Positions 51,032-59,730 of a DNA stretch of 64,000 nucleotides are shown piece by piece. The notes beneath the pieces were generated by a model. It was not told where the DNA came from. It was given only the letters and a program-made list of their open reading frames with translations, and ran no database searches. How positions within the stretch are numbered: the stretch's first letter is position 1; the number at the start of each line of letters is the position of its first letter. This DNA is from Lysobacter stagni (lineage in GTDB: Bacteria; Pseudomonadota; Gammaproteobacteria; Xanthomonadales; Xanthomonadaceae), in contig NZ_JASGBI010000001.1 of the NCBI RefSeq assembly GCF_030053425.1, positions 1,682,001 through 1,746,000 of the forward strand. Direction: 5' to 3'. Made by a program: the position numbers and the translations under genes.

Positions 51032-52258
51032 ATGAAGGCAGGCCCGGATCGAAGCGAACGACCGCGGTTGCTCGTACTGGCCTCCACGTATCCCCGCTGG
51101 CCGGACGATCCCGAGCCCGGATTCGTGCACGAGCTGTGCCGGCGGCTGGTCGATCGCTTCGATGTGCGCGTGATCGCGCCGCATGCGCCGGGCGCGCGAA
51201 CGGACGAGGTGATGGACGGAGTCGACGTGCGGCGCTTCCGCTACGCGCCGACGAGATTGCAGACGCTCGTCAACGACGGCGGCATCGGTGGAAACCTCAA
51301 GCGCAGCGCATGGAAGTGGCTGCTGGTTCCCGGCTTCCTGTTGTCTTCCGTCATCGCGACGCTGTGGGCTGTCGTCCGATATCGGCCCGCGGTGGTGCAT
51401 GCGCACTGGCTGGTGCCGCAGGGCCTCATGGCCGCTTTGAGCCGCGGCCTGATACCGAATGCGCCGCGCCTGGCCGTGACCTCGCATGGCGCGGACCTGT
51501 TCACGCTGCGAGGGCCCGCGCCGACCCGCCTCAAGCGCTTCGTGGCCCGACGCGCGGACTGGATCACCGTCGTCAGCCGATCGATGCTTCCCGCCGTCCT
51601 GGCCCTGGGTGCGCCGAAGGAGCGCACCACGGTCCGGTCGATGGGCGTGGACCTCGCCGGCCGTTTCGTTGCGGACGACAACGTGCCTCGATCGCGCACC
51701 GAACTCCTGTTCGTGGGCCGACTGGTCGAAAAGAAAGGGCTGCGCCATCTCATCGATGCGATGCCCGCCATTCTTCGCGCCGAACCCGATGCGCACCTGA
51801 CCGTCGTGGGGTTCGGGCCGGAAGAGTCCGAGCGTCGCGATCAGGCGCATCGGCTGGGCGTGCAGGAGCGGGTGACCTTCGCCGGCGCCATGCCGCAGGA
51901 ACGCCTGCCTTCGTTCTACGCACGTGCGGCCGTTCTGGTGGCACCCTTCGTGCGCGCCGCCGATGGCGACCAGGAAGGCCTCGGGCTGGTGGCCATCGAG
52001 GCACTGGCGTGTGGCTGCCCTGTGATCCTGGGCGACGTCGGCGCGGTCGCCGATGTACAGGCCGCGATGCCTTCGATGGTGGACGTGATCGAGAGCGAAG
52101 CCGACGCCATTGCCAACGCAGTACTGCGCCGCCTGCGCGAGGGCACGCACGCGGCATCGCTGGATGGGCTGAAGCAGGCGTTCGACTGGGAATACGTTGC
52201 ACGGGACTACGGCGACGGACTTGCACGACTGGCCGAACGCGGACGTGGGCATGACTGA
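51032..52258 (+). CDS. Glycosyltransferase family 4
   Basis: A 408-residue GT-B fold protein. The N-terminal half binds acceptor (LLVLASTYPRWPDDPEPGFVHELC, VVHAHWLVPQG). The C-terminal half binds nucleotide sugar (LLFVGRLVEKKGLRHLIDAM and the E-x7-E motif in EGLGLVAIEALACGCPVI). This is standard for surface-polysaccharide or glycoconjugate assembly on the cytoplasmic face. Its last bases overlap the flippase start by 8 bp, so both are probably coupled. Donor and acceptor cannot be told. Confidence 0.88.
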   Translation: MKAGPDRSERPRLLVLASTYPRWPDDPEPGFVHELCRRLVDRFDVRVIAPHAPGARTDEVMDGVDVRRFRYAPTRLQTLVNDGGIGGNLKRSAWKWLLVPGFLLSSVIATLWAVVRYRPAVVHAHWLVPQGLMAALSRGLIPNAPRLAVTSHGADLFTLRGPAPTRLKRFVARRADWITVVSRSMLPAVLALGAPKERTTVRSMGVDLAGRFVADDNVPRSRTELLFVGRLVEKKGLRHLIDAMPAILRAEPDAHLTVVGFGPEESERRDQAHRLGVQERVTFAGAMPQERLPSFYARAAVLVAPFVRAADGDQEGLGLVAIEALACGCPVILGDVGAVADVQAAMPSMVDVIESEADAIANAVLRRLREGTHAASLDGLKQAFDWEYVARDYGDGLARLAERGRGHD

Positions 52259-53552
52259 CCTGCGCTCGCAGCTGGGTCGCATCGTCCGCAAGTTGCCGCG
52301 CGGGCGCCTTGCGCAAGGCACGGTCCTCGCGCTGGGTTGGCAGGTCTGCCGCATGGCAGCGCTGGCCGTGTGGGTCGTGATCGCTGCGCGGACGTTCGGC
52401 GTGGACGGATACGGCGTTTTCGCCGGTATCGCCGGGCTTGCCACTGCGGCGGCCGGGTTCTCCGGGCTGGGCACGGGTTATCTGCTGTGCCGTCACGTCG
52501 CCATGGCGCCGGACCAGTTCAGCGCGTACTGGAAGAAGGCGTTGCTGGCCTATTCCGGAAGCGGCCTGGTGATGGCGCTGTGCCTGGTCGCTGTCGCCTG
52601 CACGATGTTCCCGCAGACGCGCGCGGAGTTTGCGTGGCTGATCGCACTGTCCGAGGTGGCGGCCTATCCGTTCGTCTCGGCGTCCGCCTACGCCTTCGCG
52701 GCGCACGAGCGGATCGGCTGGTCGGCCGCGTTGCCTGCGCTCGGTGGGGCGTTGAGGCTGGTTGCGTTGCTGGCGTATCTCGCACTGGGTGCGGGCGATG
52801 GACTGGGTTCGTACCTGTGGTTCCATCTGGCGTCGTCCATGCTGGCCGCGATGCTCAGCGTGCTCGCCGTGCGCATGGTGCTCCGCCCTCGGCGCGTGTC
52901 CACCGGCCTGTCGTGGAGCGATCTGCGCGAGAGCCTGCCATTCAGCGCGGTCTGGTTCACCGGTATCGCCATGACCTCGTGGGACAAGGCCCTGACCTTG
53001 CGACTCGGCGGTGCGGAGGCATCGGGCCTTTACGCCGCTGCCTATCGTTTCGCATCGCTCGTCGCGCTGCCGATGGATTCCCTGGTGATGGCGATGTCGC
53101 CGCGCATGTTCCGGCATGGCGGCCTGGGCGGCAGCGACCAGGGACTCATGCGCTATTCGCTGATCGCCATCCTGGGCTTCGGGGTGATCGCGGCCGCGAT
53201 GGTCTGGTGGATGGCGCCGCTGCTGCCCTGGATGTTGGGCGCGCAGTTCGGATCGTCGGTCGACGTCGTGCGTGGCATCGGTCTGATGATTCCCTTCTAC
53301 GGGCTGCGCCAGCTGGGTGGCCACGTGCTGGTGACGTACGGACGCCGAGGGGCGCGCATCGCCATCGACGCCTTCGCCCTGGCCCTGATGACGTCACTGG
53401 CGCTTTGGCTCATTCCATCGCGTGGCGTCATGGGCGCGGTCACCGTGATCGTCTGCACCGAAGCGTTCCTGGCGATGGTGACGTGGAGCCTGGCGTTGCC
53501 TACGCTGCGTCGTGCGGCGTCACGCGACGTGGCGGTCAGTCCGCAGTCCTAG
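52251..53552 (+). CDS. Wzx-like oligosaccharide flippase (MOP superfamily)
   Basis: A 433-residue protein with about 12 hydrophobic helices and a basic cytoplasmic start. The LGWQVCRMAALAVWVVIAARTFGVDGYGVFAGIAGL opening and the later GLYAAAYRFASLVALPMDSLVMAMSPRMFR pattern match polysaccharide-biosynthesis (Wzx/RfbX) transporters, which flip lipid-linked oligosaccharides to the periplasm. The ATG at 52251 overlaps the GT4 stop; an upstream in-frame ATG would extend it into that gene and is less likely. Its 3' end overlaps the convergent GT4 gene by 17 bp. Confidence 0.85.
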   Translation: MTDLRSQLGRIVRKLPRGRLAQGTVLALGWQVCRMAALAVWVVIAARTFGVDGYGVFAGIAGLATAAAGFSGLGTGYLLCRHVAMAPDQFSAYWKKALLAYSGSGLVMALCLVAVACTMFPQTRAEFAWLIALSEVAAYPFVSASAYAFAAHERIGWSAALPALGGALRLVALLAYLALGAGDGLGSYLWFHLASSMLAAMLSVLAVRMVLRPRRVSTGLSWSDLRESLPFSAVWFTGIAMTSWDKALTLRLGGAEASGLYAAAYRFASLVALPMDSLVMAMSPRMFRHGGLGGSDQGLMRYSLIAILGFGVIAAAMVWWMAPLLPWMLGAQFGSSVDVVRGIGLMIPFYGLRQLGGHVLVTYGRRGARIAIDAFALALMTSLALWLIPSRGVMGAVTVIVCTEAFLAMVTWSLALPTLRRAASRDVAVSPQS

Positions 53553-54657
53553 GAACAACACCCGCGCTGGCGATCTCCAGGTACGCCTGCGCCGCGCGGT
53601 CGATACCGAACTCCGCCGCACGTGCGCGCAGCTGCGCCGGATCGAAACGCACCTGGCCGGAAAGCGTCCGTTCCAGCGCATCCCGCAGCGCGGTCGCATC
53701 GCCGGTGGGAATCAGCTGGCCATGCCTGCCGTTGTCGAGGATCTCGCGCGGACCGTGCGGGCAATCCGTGGAGATCACCTGGATGCCGCAGGCCATGGCT
53801 TCCACCAGAACGTTGCCGAAGCCTTCGTAGTCGGAAGGCAGCACCAGCACGTCGCTGGCGGCGAGCCACGGAAAGACGTTCGCGACGAAACCGGTGAGGA
53901 AGCACCGCCCCTTCAACGCGGGTTGCGCCAGGCGCTGCACCAGCGCAGCGCGCTGCGGTCCATCACCGACGATCAGCAAACGCGCATCGTGCGAAGGCGG
54001 CAACGTTTCGAACGCATCCACCAGCAGGTCGATCCGCTTCTCGGGCGCAAGCCGTCCGGCGAAGACGATCACCGGCCCCGGCCAGGGCAATGCGGGCGCG
54101 GCTTCGGCCACGCGCGAAGTGAAGTCATCGCCGATGATCGGGTTGTGGATCACCCGGATGTGCGCGGGATCCAGTCCGGTCTGCGCCGAGACGTCCGAAG
54201 CGACCTCCTGCGTGACGGCGACATGGCCATCGGCACGGCCCAGCAGTGCCCGCATGAGTGTGCGCACGACCAGCAGTTTCACGCGCTGCCATCCCGTGGC
54301 GCGCTCGATCGGTCCGGACAGCGACAGGTGGTGCGTGGCGATCACGCGCATACGCGGAAAGCACAGGCGCTTGAGCACCACCGCGATGCACGCCACGTCG
54401 TTGGAACTGGTGAACAGGCAGTCGGGCCGGGTCTGTCGAAGGAAGCGATACAGGCCAAACGGAAACGCGAAACGTCCCGGCCGGGCGATCTCGATCACCT
54501 CGACCGCGTCGGGGAAATCACCAGAGTGGCGATGGAGCACACGTCCGGCCGCGACGACGGTGTCGACACCGCGTGCGGCGAATGCGTGTGCAAGATGGGA
54601 CTGGACGCGTTCGAGGCCGCCGTTGGACAGGCGGCTCATCACGATCGCGACCTTCAT
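53536..54657 (-). CDS. Glycosyltransferase family 4
   Basis: A 373-residue GT-B enzyme (KVAIVMSRLSNGGLERVQSHLA; FAGRLAPEKRIDLLVDAF; E-x7-E in EGFGNVLVEAMACGIQVI; STDCPHGPREIL). The N-terminal glycine-rich loop and the PHGPREIL block are common in GalNAc/GlcNAc-type alpha-glycosyltransferases of the PglA/WbnK style, but specificity cannot be assigned. Its start overlaps the FkbM methyltransferase stop (ATGA), so the pair forms a minus-strand unit. Its 3' end overlaps the flippase by 17 bp on the opposite strand. Confidence 0.88.
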   Translation of the reverse strand: MKVAIVMSRLSNGGLERVQSHLAHAFAARGVDTVVAAGRVLHRHSGDFPDAVEVIEIARPGRFAFPFGLYRFLRQTRPDCLFTSSNDVACIAVVLKRLCFPRMRVIATHHLSLSGPIERATGWQRVKLLVVRTLMRALLGRADGHVAVTQEVASDVSAQTGLDPAHIRVIHNPIIGDDFTSRVAEAAPALPWPGPVIVFAGRLAPEKRIDLLVDAFETLPPSHDARLLIVGDGPQRAALVQRLAQPALKGRCFLTGFVANVFPWLAASDVLVLPSDYEGFGNVLVEAMACGIQVISTDCPHGPREILDNGRHGQLIPTGDATALRDALERTLSGQVRFDPAQLRARAAEFGIDRAAQAYLEIASAGVVPRTAD

Positions 54658-55541
54658 GGCGTACGCGTCGGTGTCCGCGCGGGTGGAACGCACAGGACGT
54701 TCTGGTACTCGTGCAGCGTGCCCACCTCGACGGGGTCGGTGGCGCCGGCGATGGTCAGGCGGCGGAACGTGTAACCGTGCGTTGCGAGTTCCTCGAGGAT
54801 CGCGCTCTGCTCATACCCCGCTGCGCGCGCGGAGGCGGCCTGCACCTCGACGATCAGATGCGGCAGGTAGCGGGAGATGGTTTCGCGCGCACCCACCAGA
54901 CAGGGCAGCTCCGCGCCTTCGATGTCGATCTTGATCAGATCCAGTCGTTGGACCGGGTTCTGCACGAGGTACGCATCGAGCGTGGTCACCTCGACCGTTC
55001 CGATCGCGGACGCGTCCTCGCCGCCGAACAGGCTGCCGAGCCCGAAGTTCTCATCGTGCGGGTTGTCCGCGCCGGCCGGGTCGTACATGACCTGTTCGCC
55101 GGTGCGGTCGCCCAGCGCGATCCGTTCGACCCGGACCCAGTCGAGCGCGTTGTCCGACAGGTGTCGCTGCAGACGGTCCGCGTGGTGTGTCACCGGTTCG
55201 AAGGCGATGACCGAACCCTGCGCACCGACGCGCTTGGCTGCGATCATCGACACTTCTCCGATGTTCGCGCCGATGTCGATGAACGTCATGCCTGGCTGCA
55301 GCAGCTGGTTCAGCGTCGCGACCACTTCCCGGTTGTAATAGCCCATCCAGAAGATGCGGCTCTGCATGTGCTCGGACAGGCGCAGGTCGATCCCCAGGTC
55401 GCCATCGAAATCTCCGATGCGCACCGTGCCGGCGGCCCCCTGGAATGCGCGGCGCAACACGCGCAGCGGAAGCATGAAGCGTCCGCCGAGGCTGGCCCGC
55501 TTGGCGGCATTGCGCAGCTTGAGGATGTGTTCGGGATTCAT
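54654..55541 (-). CDS. FkbM family methyltransferase
   Basis: A 295-residue SAM-dependent O-methyltransferase. Motif I is FIDIGANIGEVSMIAA, motif II VIAFEPVTHHADRLQRHL, with LDLIKIDIEGAELPCLVGA (post-I/IV region) characteristic of FkbM. Family members methylate sugar hydroxyls in glycans or macrolides. Here it is coupled by overlap to a GT4 gene, suggesting O-methylation of a sugar in the same glycan. The start at 55541 lacks an obvious Shine-Dalgarno, so a short N-terminal difference is possible. It is divergent from the next GT4 gene. Confidence 0.88.
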   Translation of the reverse strand: MNPEHILKLRNAAKRASLGGRFMLPLRVLRRAFQGAAGTVRIGDFDGDLGIDLRLSEHMQSRIFWMGYYNREVVATLNQLLQPGMTFIDIGANIGEVSMIAAKRVGAQGSVIAFEPVTHHADRLQRHLSDNALDWVRVERIALGDRTGEQVMYDPAGADNPHDENFGLGSLFGGEDASAIGTVEVTTLDAYLVQNPVQRLDLIKIDIEGAELPCLVGARETISRYLPHLIVEVQAASARAAGYEQSAILEELATHGYTFRRLTIAGATDPVEVGTLHEYQNVLCVPPARTPTRTP

Positions 55542-55739
55542 TCGGGGCGGCGCTTGCGAAGGACGAGGGTGCCCAGCTCGAGCAGCGAGCGAGGCTCCGG
55601 GAGAGAGAGCGGAGGCGTCATGTGCCGACAGGCCTTGGTCGGCTCACACTCGCGCACCGTAGCCAGGAAACTGCAGTGGGACATGGACGTCGTTCGAGTC
55701 GAGTGTGATCTGGAAAGTGGGCGGGCCTGGCGGGGAGCG

Positions 55740-55768
55740 TTTCGCTCGACGGAGACCTTCCGTACTCT
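55740..55768 (+). promoter_or_regulatory. Candidate promoter upstream of the GT4 at 55806
   Basis: TTTCGC (55740-55745), 17-bp spacer, TACTCT (55763-55768). The start codon is 37 bp further on. The hexamers are weak, but spacing is exact and the -10 equals that at 50089. Confidence 0.35.
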
Positions 55769-55805
55769 TGCAGCCTGACCGCCCCTGGCCCGACTGTCCG
55801 CCCCA

Positions 55806-56912
55806 ATGCGCATTCTGGTGATTTCCAAGCGGCAATATACAGGGAAGGACCTGATCGACGACCGCTACGGCCGGCTCTTCGAGCTTCCCGAACGGCTTCA
55901 GGCGGCGGGGCACGAGGTACGCGCGATCGCATTGAGTTACCGGCGCAAGGGTGAGCGAACCCTGGTGAGTCCGCAGGGTGTGACGTGGCACTCGTTCGAC
56001 GCGCTGCCCTTCGGAGCGATGCGATACCAGGCCATGGTGGATGCGCTGGTGGAGGAGTGGCGGCCGGATGTCGTCTGGGCCAGTTCCGACGCGTTCCATG
56101 CCGTGCTTGCGCGGCGTATCCACCGTCGGCATGGCATTCCCTACGTCGTCGATCTCTACGACAACTACGAAAGCTTCGGCCTGACGCGCTGGCCCGGGTT
56201 GCGCCGTGGCCTGCGCGATGCCTGCCGGGAGGCAGCGGCCGTCACCGTGGTCACATCGACGCTCCGCGAGAAGGTACGCGCCGAGTACGCGCCGCAGGGC
56301 GAGGTGATCGTGCTGGGCAACGGGGTCGACCCGGGCGTGTTCCATCCGCACGACCGTGTCGCCGCGCGCAGGGCATTGGGCCTTCCCGAACAGGCGAAGA
56401 TCATCGGCACGGCGGGTGCGCTCACCCGGCACCGCGGCATCGATGACCTGTTCCGCGCCTTCGAACGTCTGGCCGAACGGCACGACACCCTGTGGCTTGC
56501 CTATGCAGGGCCGCGCGACGGGTCGCCACGACGTCATCCGCATCCACGGGCCATCGATCTGGGCGTGCTGCCGCAGCACGCGGTTCCACGGTTCATTTCG
56601 GCGCTGGATGTCGCCGTCGTGTGCAACCGCGACAGTGCGTTCGGTCGCTACTGCTATCCGATGAAGCTGGAGGAGGCGATCGCGTGCGGTACGCCGGTGG
56701 TCGCCGCGAACGTGGGCGACGTCGGCGCGCGTTTGTCCTTCGACGACGGCAGCCTGTTCCCGCCCGGCGATGACCAGGCCCTGGCCGCGAAGTTGTCGGA
56801 GCGCCTCGCGGCGACGCAGCCCGGTGCGACGCTCGCTCCCGTCACCTGGGATGCGCTGGCGGACACGCTGGAAAACGTACTGAAGCGCGCAACTCGCGAA
56901 GGCGGCGACTAG
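55806..56912 (+). CDS. Glycosyltransferase family 4
   Basis: A 368-residue GT-B protein that begins MRILVISKRQYTGKDLIDDRYGRLFELPERLQ and shows VVWASSDAFHAVLARRIHRRHGIPYVVDLYDNYESFG, typical of GT4 proteins that use lipid- or protein-linked acceptors. The donor half has IIGTAGALTRHRGIDDLFRAFERLA and YPMKLEEAIACGTPVVAANVGD; the first E of the usual E-x7-E is replaced, as in several related subfamilies. It faces the GT-C/TPR gene on the other strand (4-bp overlap at the 3' ends). No close relative of known substrate was recognised. Confidence 0.82.
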   Translation: MRILVISKRQYTGKDLIDDRYGRLFELPERLQAAGHEVRAIALSYRRKGERTLVSPQGVTWHSFDALPFGAMRYQAMVDALVEEWRPDVVWASSDAFHAVLARRIHRRHGIPYVVDLYDNYESFGLTRWPGLRRGLRDACREAAAVTVVTSTLREKVRAEYAPQGEVIVLGNGVDPGVFHPHDRVAARRALGLPEQAKIIGTAGALTRHRGIDDLFRAFERLAERHDTLWLAYAGPRDGSPRRHPHPRAIDLGVLPQHAVPRFISALDVAVVCNRDSAFGRYCYPMKLEEAIACGTPVVAANVGDVGARLSFDDGSLFPPGDDQALAAKLSERLAATQPGATLAPVTWDALADTLENVLKRATREGGD

Positions 56913-58759
56913 CCGCCCTTGTTCTGGATCAGCCCGATCGCGTGGGCGCGTTCCATCACGGCCTTCGCCTGGCGGACGTGGCCATCTTCCACCAGCGTCC
57001 CGAGCACCTGCTGCGCGTAGGCGTCGTCCTTGGGATTGCGTTCGATGGCCGCGACGAACATCCGGTCGGCGAGCGCTTCGTCCTTCAGGTACTTCAGCGC
57101 GAAATCGCCGTACTGCGCGTACATGGAGGCGGGCATGGGCGCGCGGTCGAGCAACGTTCCGTAGAGTTCCGACAGGCGTCGGTCGTCCAGCTCGATGCCG
57201 CGATAGCGCTGCTGCATGAGGCCGGCGACGGCCATGATTTCCTGCGTGCCGACAGGACGCGTGCGCACCTTGTGGATGATGCGGTCCCACCATGCCGGAT
57301 CGACCGGCTGGCCAGTGGTGGCCGCCATCAGGATCAGGCCCTGTTCCGGAAGCGGCGAGGCGTTGGGAAGACGCGAGCCGCGTTCGAACTCCTGGCGTCC
57401 CATGTCGAAGAAGGGCGAATTGGGATCGCTGCCCGACAGGGCGATGTACAGCGTGGCCAGATCGCTGCTGGCGCGCGTGGAGGCGGGGTTTTTCGCAACC
57501 AGATCCATGGCCAGGTGAAGCTGGTTGCCCCACGTCGAAGCGCGCAGCAGCGCCAGGAAACCGAAACCGACCACGACGGCGGCCACGGCGGTGCGCTTGA
57601 GCGTCGGGCCGTCGGGCGAGGGCACCAGGCGCACCAGCTCGGCGAGCGCCAGCAGCACGCCCAGCAGCGCGAAGTAGTTGCGGTGCTCGAACACCAGTTC
57701 CAGGTTGAACACGTTGCTGGTCAGGGCGTGGCCAGCGAAGAACCACAGGATGCCCAGCGCGAGGTACGGCATGGTCCGGCGCAGGCGCCATGCGCCGGCC
57801 AGCAGGGCGACAAGCAGCAGCGCGCACAGCAGCGTGGTCGGCGGGCTCAGCCAGCCCGTGGACTTGGCGTAGTTGTCGTAATAGAAGGTCAGGCTCGACG
57901 GCAGCGGCAGCAGGATCTGGCCCAGGTACAGGCACAGCACGCGGCATTGCGTGAGCAGGCGCTCGTAGAGGGTGAAGTCGCGGCCATCGAACGCATGCGG
58001 CGCCAGGTACGGCGGAAGCACCGCGAACACGAAAACCAGCAGCGCCGCGCCCAGGCCGAGCGCATACGCCCACTTGAGCGTGCGCGTCGTGAGCGGATTG
58101 CCGGCCCTGAAACCGAGCACCGTCAATTCCAGTGCCAGTGTGTAGAGGGGAAACAGCGCAGCCGTTTCCTTGCCCAGCATGCCAACGCCTGCGAGCAGTG
58201 CCGAGCCGCCCAGCCACAGCCAGCCGCGCCGATCGCCGCTTTGCTGCAGCACGCGCCCGCGAAGGTAGGCCAGCAGCGCAAGCAGCACGAACGTCAGCGA
58301 CAGGGTTTCCATCCGCTGCACGACGTACAGCGCCGACGACACCTGGATGGGGTGGATGGCCCAGATCAGCGACACGGCGAACGCCGCGGCGATGCCACGC
58401 TGCTTTCCGTCGGAATCGAGCGAGAACAACCTGCGCACCAGCCAGAACACCAGCAGCGCGTTGATTACGTGTACCAGCAGGCTGCTCAGCTTGAAGACCC
58501 AGGGGTCCTTGCCGCCGATGCTGTAGTCGATGGCGAAGCTGATGGTGGCGAGAGGGCGGCCGTAGCTGCCGGCCTGATAGGCCGACGCCGCCTTCACCAG
58601 CGAGTCCCAGTTGAGGGACTGCGCATGCACGCGGGTGTTGGTGACGATGTTCGGGAAATCGTCGAGCAGGAACCCGCCACTCAGACCCGGCGCGAGAATG
58701 GCGGCGGTGAGGAAAGCCAGCAGGAGCGACAGCAGGAGCGATTTACGACGAACGTGCAT
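56909..58759 (-). CDS. GT-C-type membrane glycosyltransferase with C-terminal repeat region; candidate pilin glycosyltransferase
   Basis: A 616-residue protein. Residues 1-415 hold about ten to eleven hydrophobic helices. An early loop carries the acidic LLDDFPNIVTN motif typical of GT-C enzymes, which use polyprenyl-linked sugars, and later LFEHRNYFALLGVLLALAEL. The last ~190 residues are helical, with ADRMFVAAIERNPKDDAYAQQVLGTLVEDGHVRQAKAVME resembling TPR repeats. TMTC-, PMT- and TfpW-like enzymes share this layout. It lies 39 bp after a type IV pilin gene on the same strand, so it is a strong candidate for pilin modification, though this is an inference from context. Confidence 0.7.
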   Translation of the reverse strand: MHVRRKSLLLSLLLAFLTAAILAPGLSGGFLLDDFPNIVTNTRVHAQSLNWDSLVKAASAYQAGSYGRPLATISFAIDYSIGGKDPWVFKLSSLLVHVINALLVFWLVRRLFSLDSDGKQRGIAAAFAVSLIWAIHPIQVSSALYVVQRMETLSLTFVLLALLAYLRGRVLQQSGDRRGWLWLGGSALLAGVGMLGKETAALFPLYTLALELTVLGFRAGNPLTTRTLKWAYALGLGAALLVFVFAVLPPYLAPHAFDGRDFTLYERLLTQCRVLCLYLGQILLPLPSSLTFYYDNYAKSTGWLSPPTTLLCALLLVALLAGAWRLRRTMPYLALGILWFFAGHALTSNVFNLELVFEHRNYFALLGVLLALAELVRLVPSPDGPTLKRTAVAAVVVGFGFLALLRASTWGNQLHLAMDLVAKNPASTRASSDLATLYIALSGSDPNSPFFDMGRQEFERGSRLPNASPLPEQGLILMAATTGQPVDPAWWDRIIHKVRTRPVGTQEIMAVAGLMQQRYRGIELDDRRLSELYGTLLDRAPMPASMYAQYGDFALKYLKDEALADRMFVAAIERNPKDDAYAQQVLGTLVEDGHVRQAKAVMERAHAIGLIQNKGG

Positions 58760-58798
58760 TCACGAATGACCAGTGCGAGCGGCGCAAAGCCGCGTGAA

Positions 58799-59203
58799 TC
58801 AGGTGCAACCCTCGGGGCGATGCTTCTGCGCGATCTGCGAGGAAACATGGCAGGCCCACAGGCCGGTGGTGTTGCGGGCGATCTCGATCATCTTGCCTGC
58901 GATCAGCGGATGCCCCTTCAGCGTGCAGCGGATGTACCCGGTCGCGCCCGGGGACATGCTGATGGCGCAACGCGGGGTGGTCGACTGCAGGCCGATGTCC
59001 TGCACGTTGAACGTGGTCGCGCTGTTGGCCACCACCTGTGATTCGAAGGTGGACTTGCCACCGGTGATCTCCGACAGGCCGGCCGTGAGCTGGCTGCGGA
59101 TCGTGTAGTCCTGGTAGGCCGGTATCGCAATAGCGGCCAGTATCGCGATGATGGCCACCACGATCATCAATTCGATCAGCGTGAATCCCTTCTCGGTACG
59201 CAT
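58799..59203 (-). CDS. pilA: Type IV major-pilin-like protein (PilA paralogue 2)
   Basis: A 134-residue class IVa prepilin with a 6-residue leader and cleavage between Gly6 and Phe7 ([33 protein letters not shown]). Glu5 of the mature protein, needed for assembly, is present. Four cysteines occur in the C-terminal half (PRC, IRC, WAC, EGC), giving the usual pilin disulfide(s). It ends EGCT. It has its own sigma-54 promoter at 59239-59254 and an AGGGGGG site. It differs widely from the pilin at 59323 outside the N-terminal helix and has the GT-C gene right behind it. Confidence 0.93.
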   Translation of the reverse strand: MRTEKGFTLIELMIVVAIIAILAAIAIPAYQDYTIRSQLTAGLSEITGGKSTFESQVVANSATTFNVQDIGLQSTTPRCAISMSPGATGYIRCTLKGHPLIAGKMIEIARNTTGLWACHVSSQIAQKHRPEGCT

Positions 59204-59238
59204 CTGGTAAGTCCCCCCTGGGCAGTCACCTTAACCAA

Positions 59239-59254
59239 GCACAATGCGTGCCAA
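59239..59254 (-). promoter_or_regulatory. Sigma-54 promoter of the pilin at 58799
   Basis: On the minus strand TTGGCACGCATTGTGC gives the -24 GG and -12 GC with the exact 10-base spacing. The -24 half is a perfect TTGGCACG. The start of transcription would be near 59228, some 25 bp before the ATG. PilR, encoded at the right end, is the expected activator. Confidence 0.75.
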
Positions 59255-59273
59255 CGTGTGCGGTTCCACAAAA

Positions 59274-59304
59274 AGAAAAACCCCAGCTTGCGCTGGGGTT
59301 TTCC
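59274..59304 (-). terminator. Intrinsic terminator between the two pilin genes
   Basis: Around 59280-59300, CCCCAGC (59281-59287) and GCTGGGG (59292-59298) pair with A- and T-rich tails (AGAAAAA before, TTTTC after). Read on the minus strand this is a stem followed by TTTTTCTTTTT, a classic rho-independent terminator, just downstream of the pilin at 59323-59730. It thus separates the two pilin transcripts. Confidence 0.85.
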
Positions 59305-59322
59305 GTGAAGCAGACGCAGCGA

Positions 59323-59730
59323 TCAGTTGCAGCCGGACGGCAGGTACTTCGCGTCGAGGCTGCCGGTCACGGTGCAAGCCCAGGCGCCGCTGGTCGAGCT
59401 GCGGGTCAGGGTCACGACCTTGTTGGCGACCTTCGGGTTGCCCTTCAGGGTGCAGGTGATGGTGCCTGCGGCGCCCGGGGTCATCGCGACGGCGCAACGG
59501 GTGGTGGTCTGCTGCAGGCCCAGCTCCGGCAGACCGTAGGTCGTCGGCGTGCCCTTGTTGACGATTTCTTCGAACGCCGTCACGCCGCCACGGATGTCGG
59601 CCAGGCCGGCGGTGACCTGCGAGCGGGCCACGTAGTCCTGGTAGGCCGGCAGAGCGATGGCGGCCAGGATGGCGATGATCGCGACGACGATCATCAGTTC
59701 GATGAGGGTAAAGCCTTGCTGCTTCTTCAT
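59323..59730 (-). CDS. pilA: Type IV major pilin PilA (paralogue 1)
   Basis: A 135-residue prepilin with leader MKKQQG cleaved before [27 protein letters not shown], mature Glu5 and the standard hydrophobic helix. Four Cys (TRC, ITC, WAC, SGC) lie in the C-terminal half. It ends SGCN. PilD at 46065 is the predicted peptidase. It has a good sigma-54 promoter (59830-59845), an AGGGGA site and a clean terminator, as for the main, strongly expressed pilin. The two pilins share the N-terminal half and the RCAxxMxPGA, CTLKGxP spacing. Confidence 0.95.
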   Translation of the reverse strand: MKKQQGFTLIELMIVVAIIAILAAIALPAYQDYVARSQVTAGLADIRGGVTAFEEIVNKGTPTTYGLPELGLQQTTTRCAVAMTPGAAGTITCTLKGNPKVANKVVTLTRSSTSGAWACTVTGSLDAKYLPSGCN

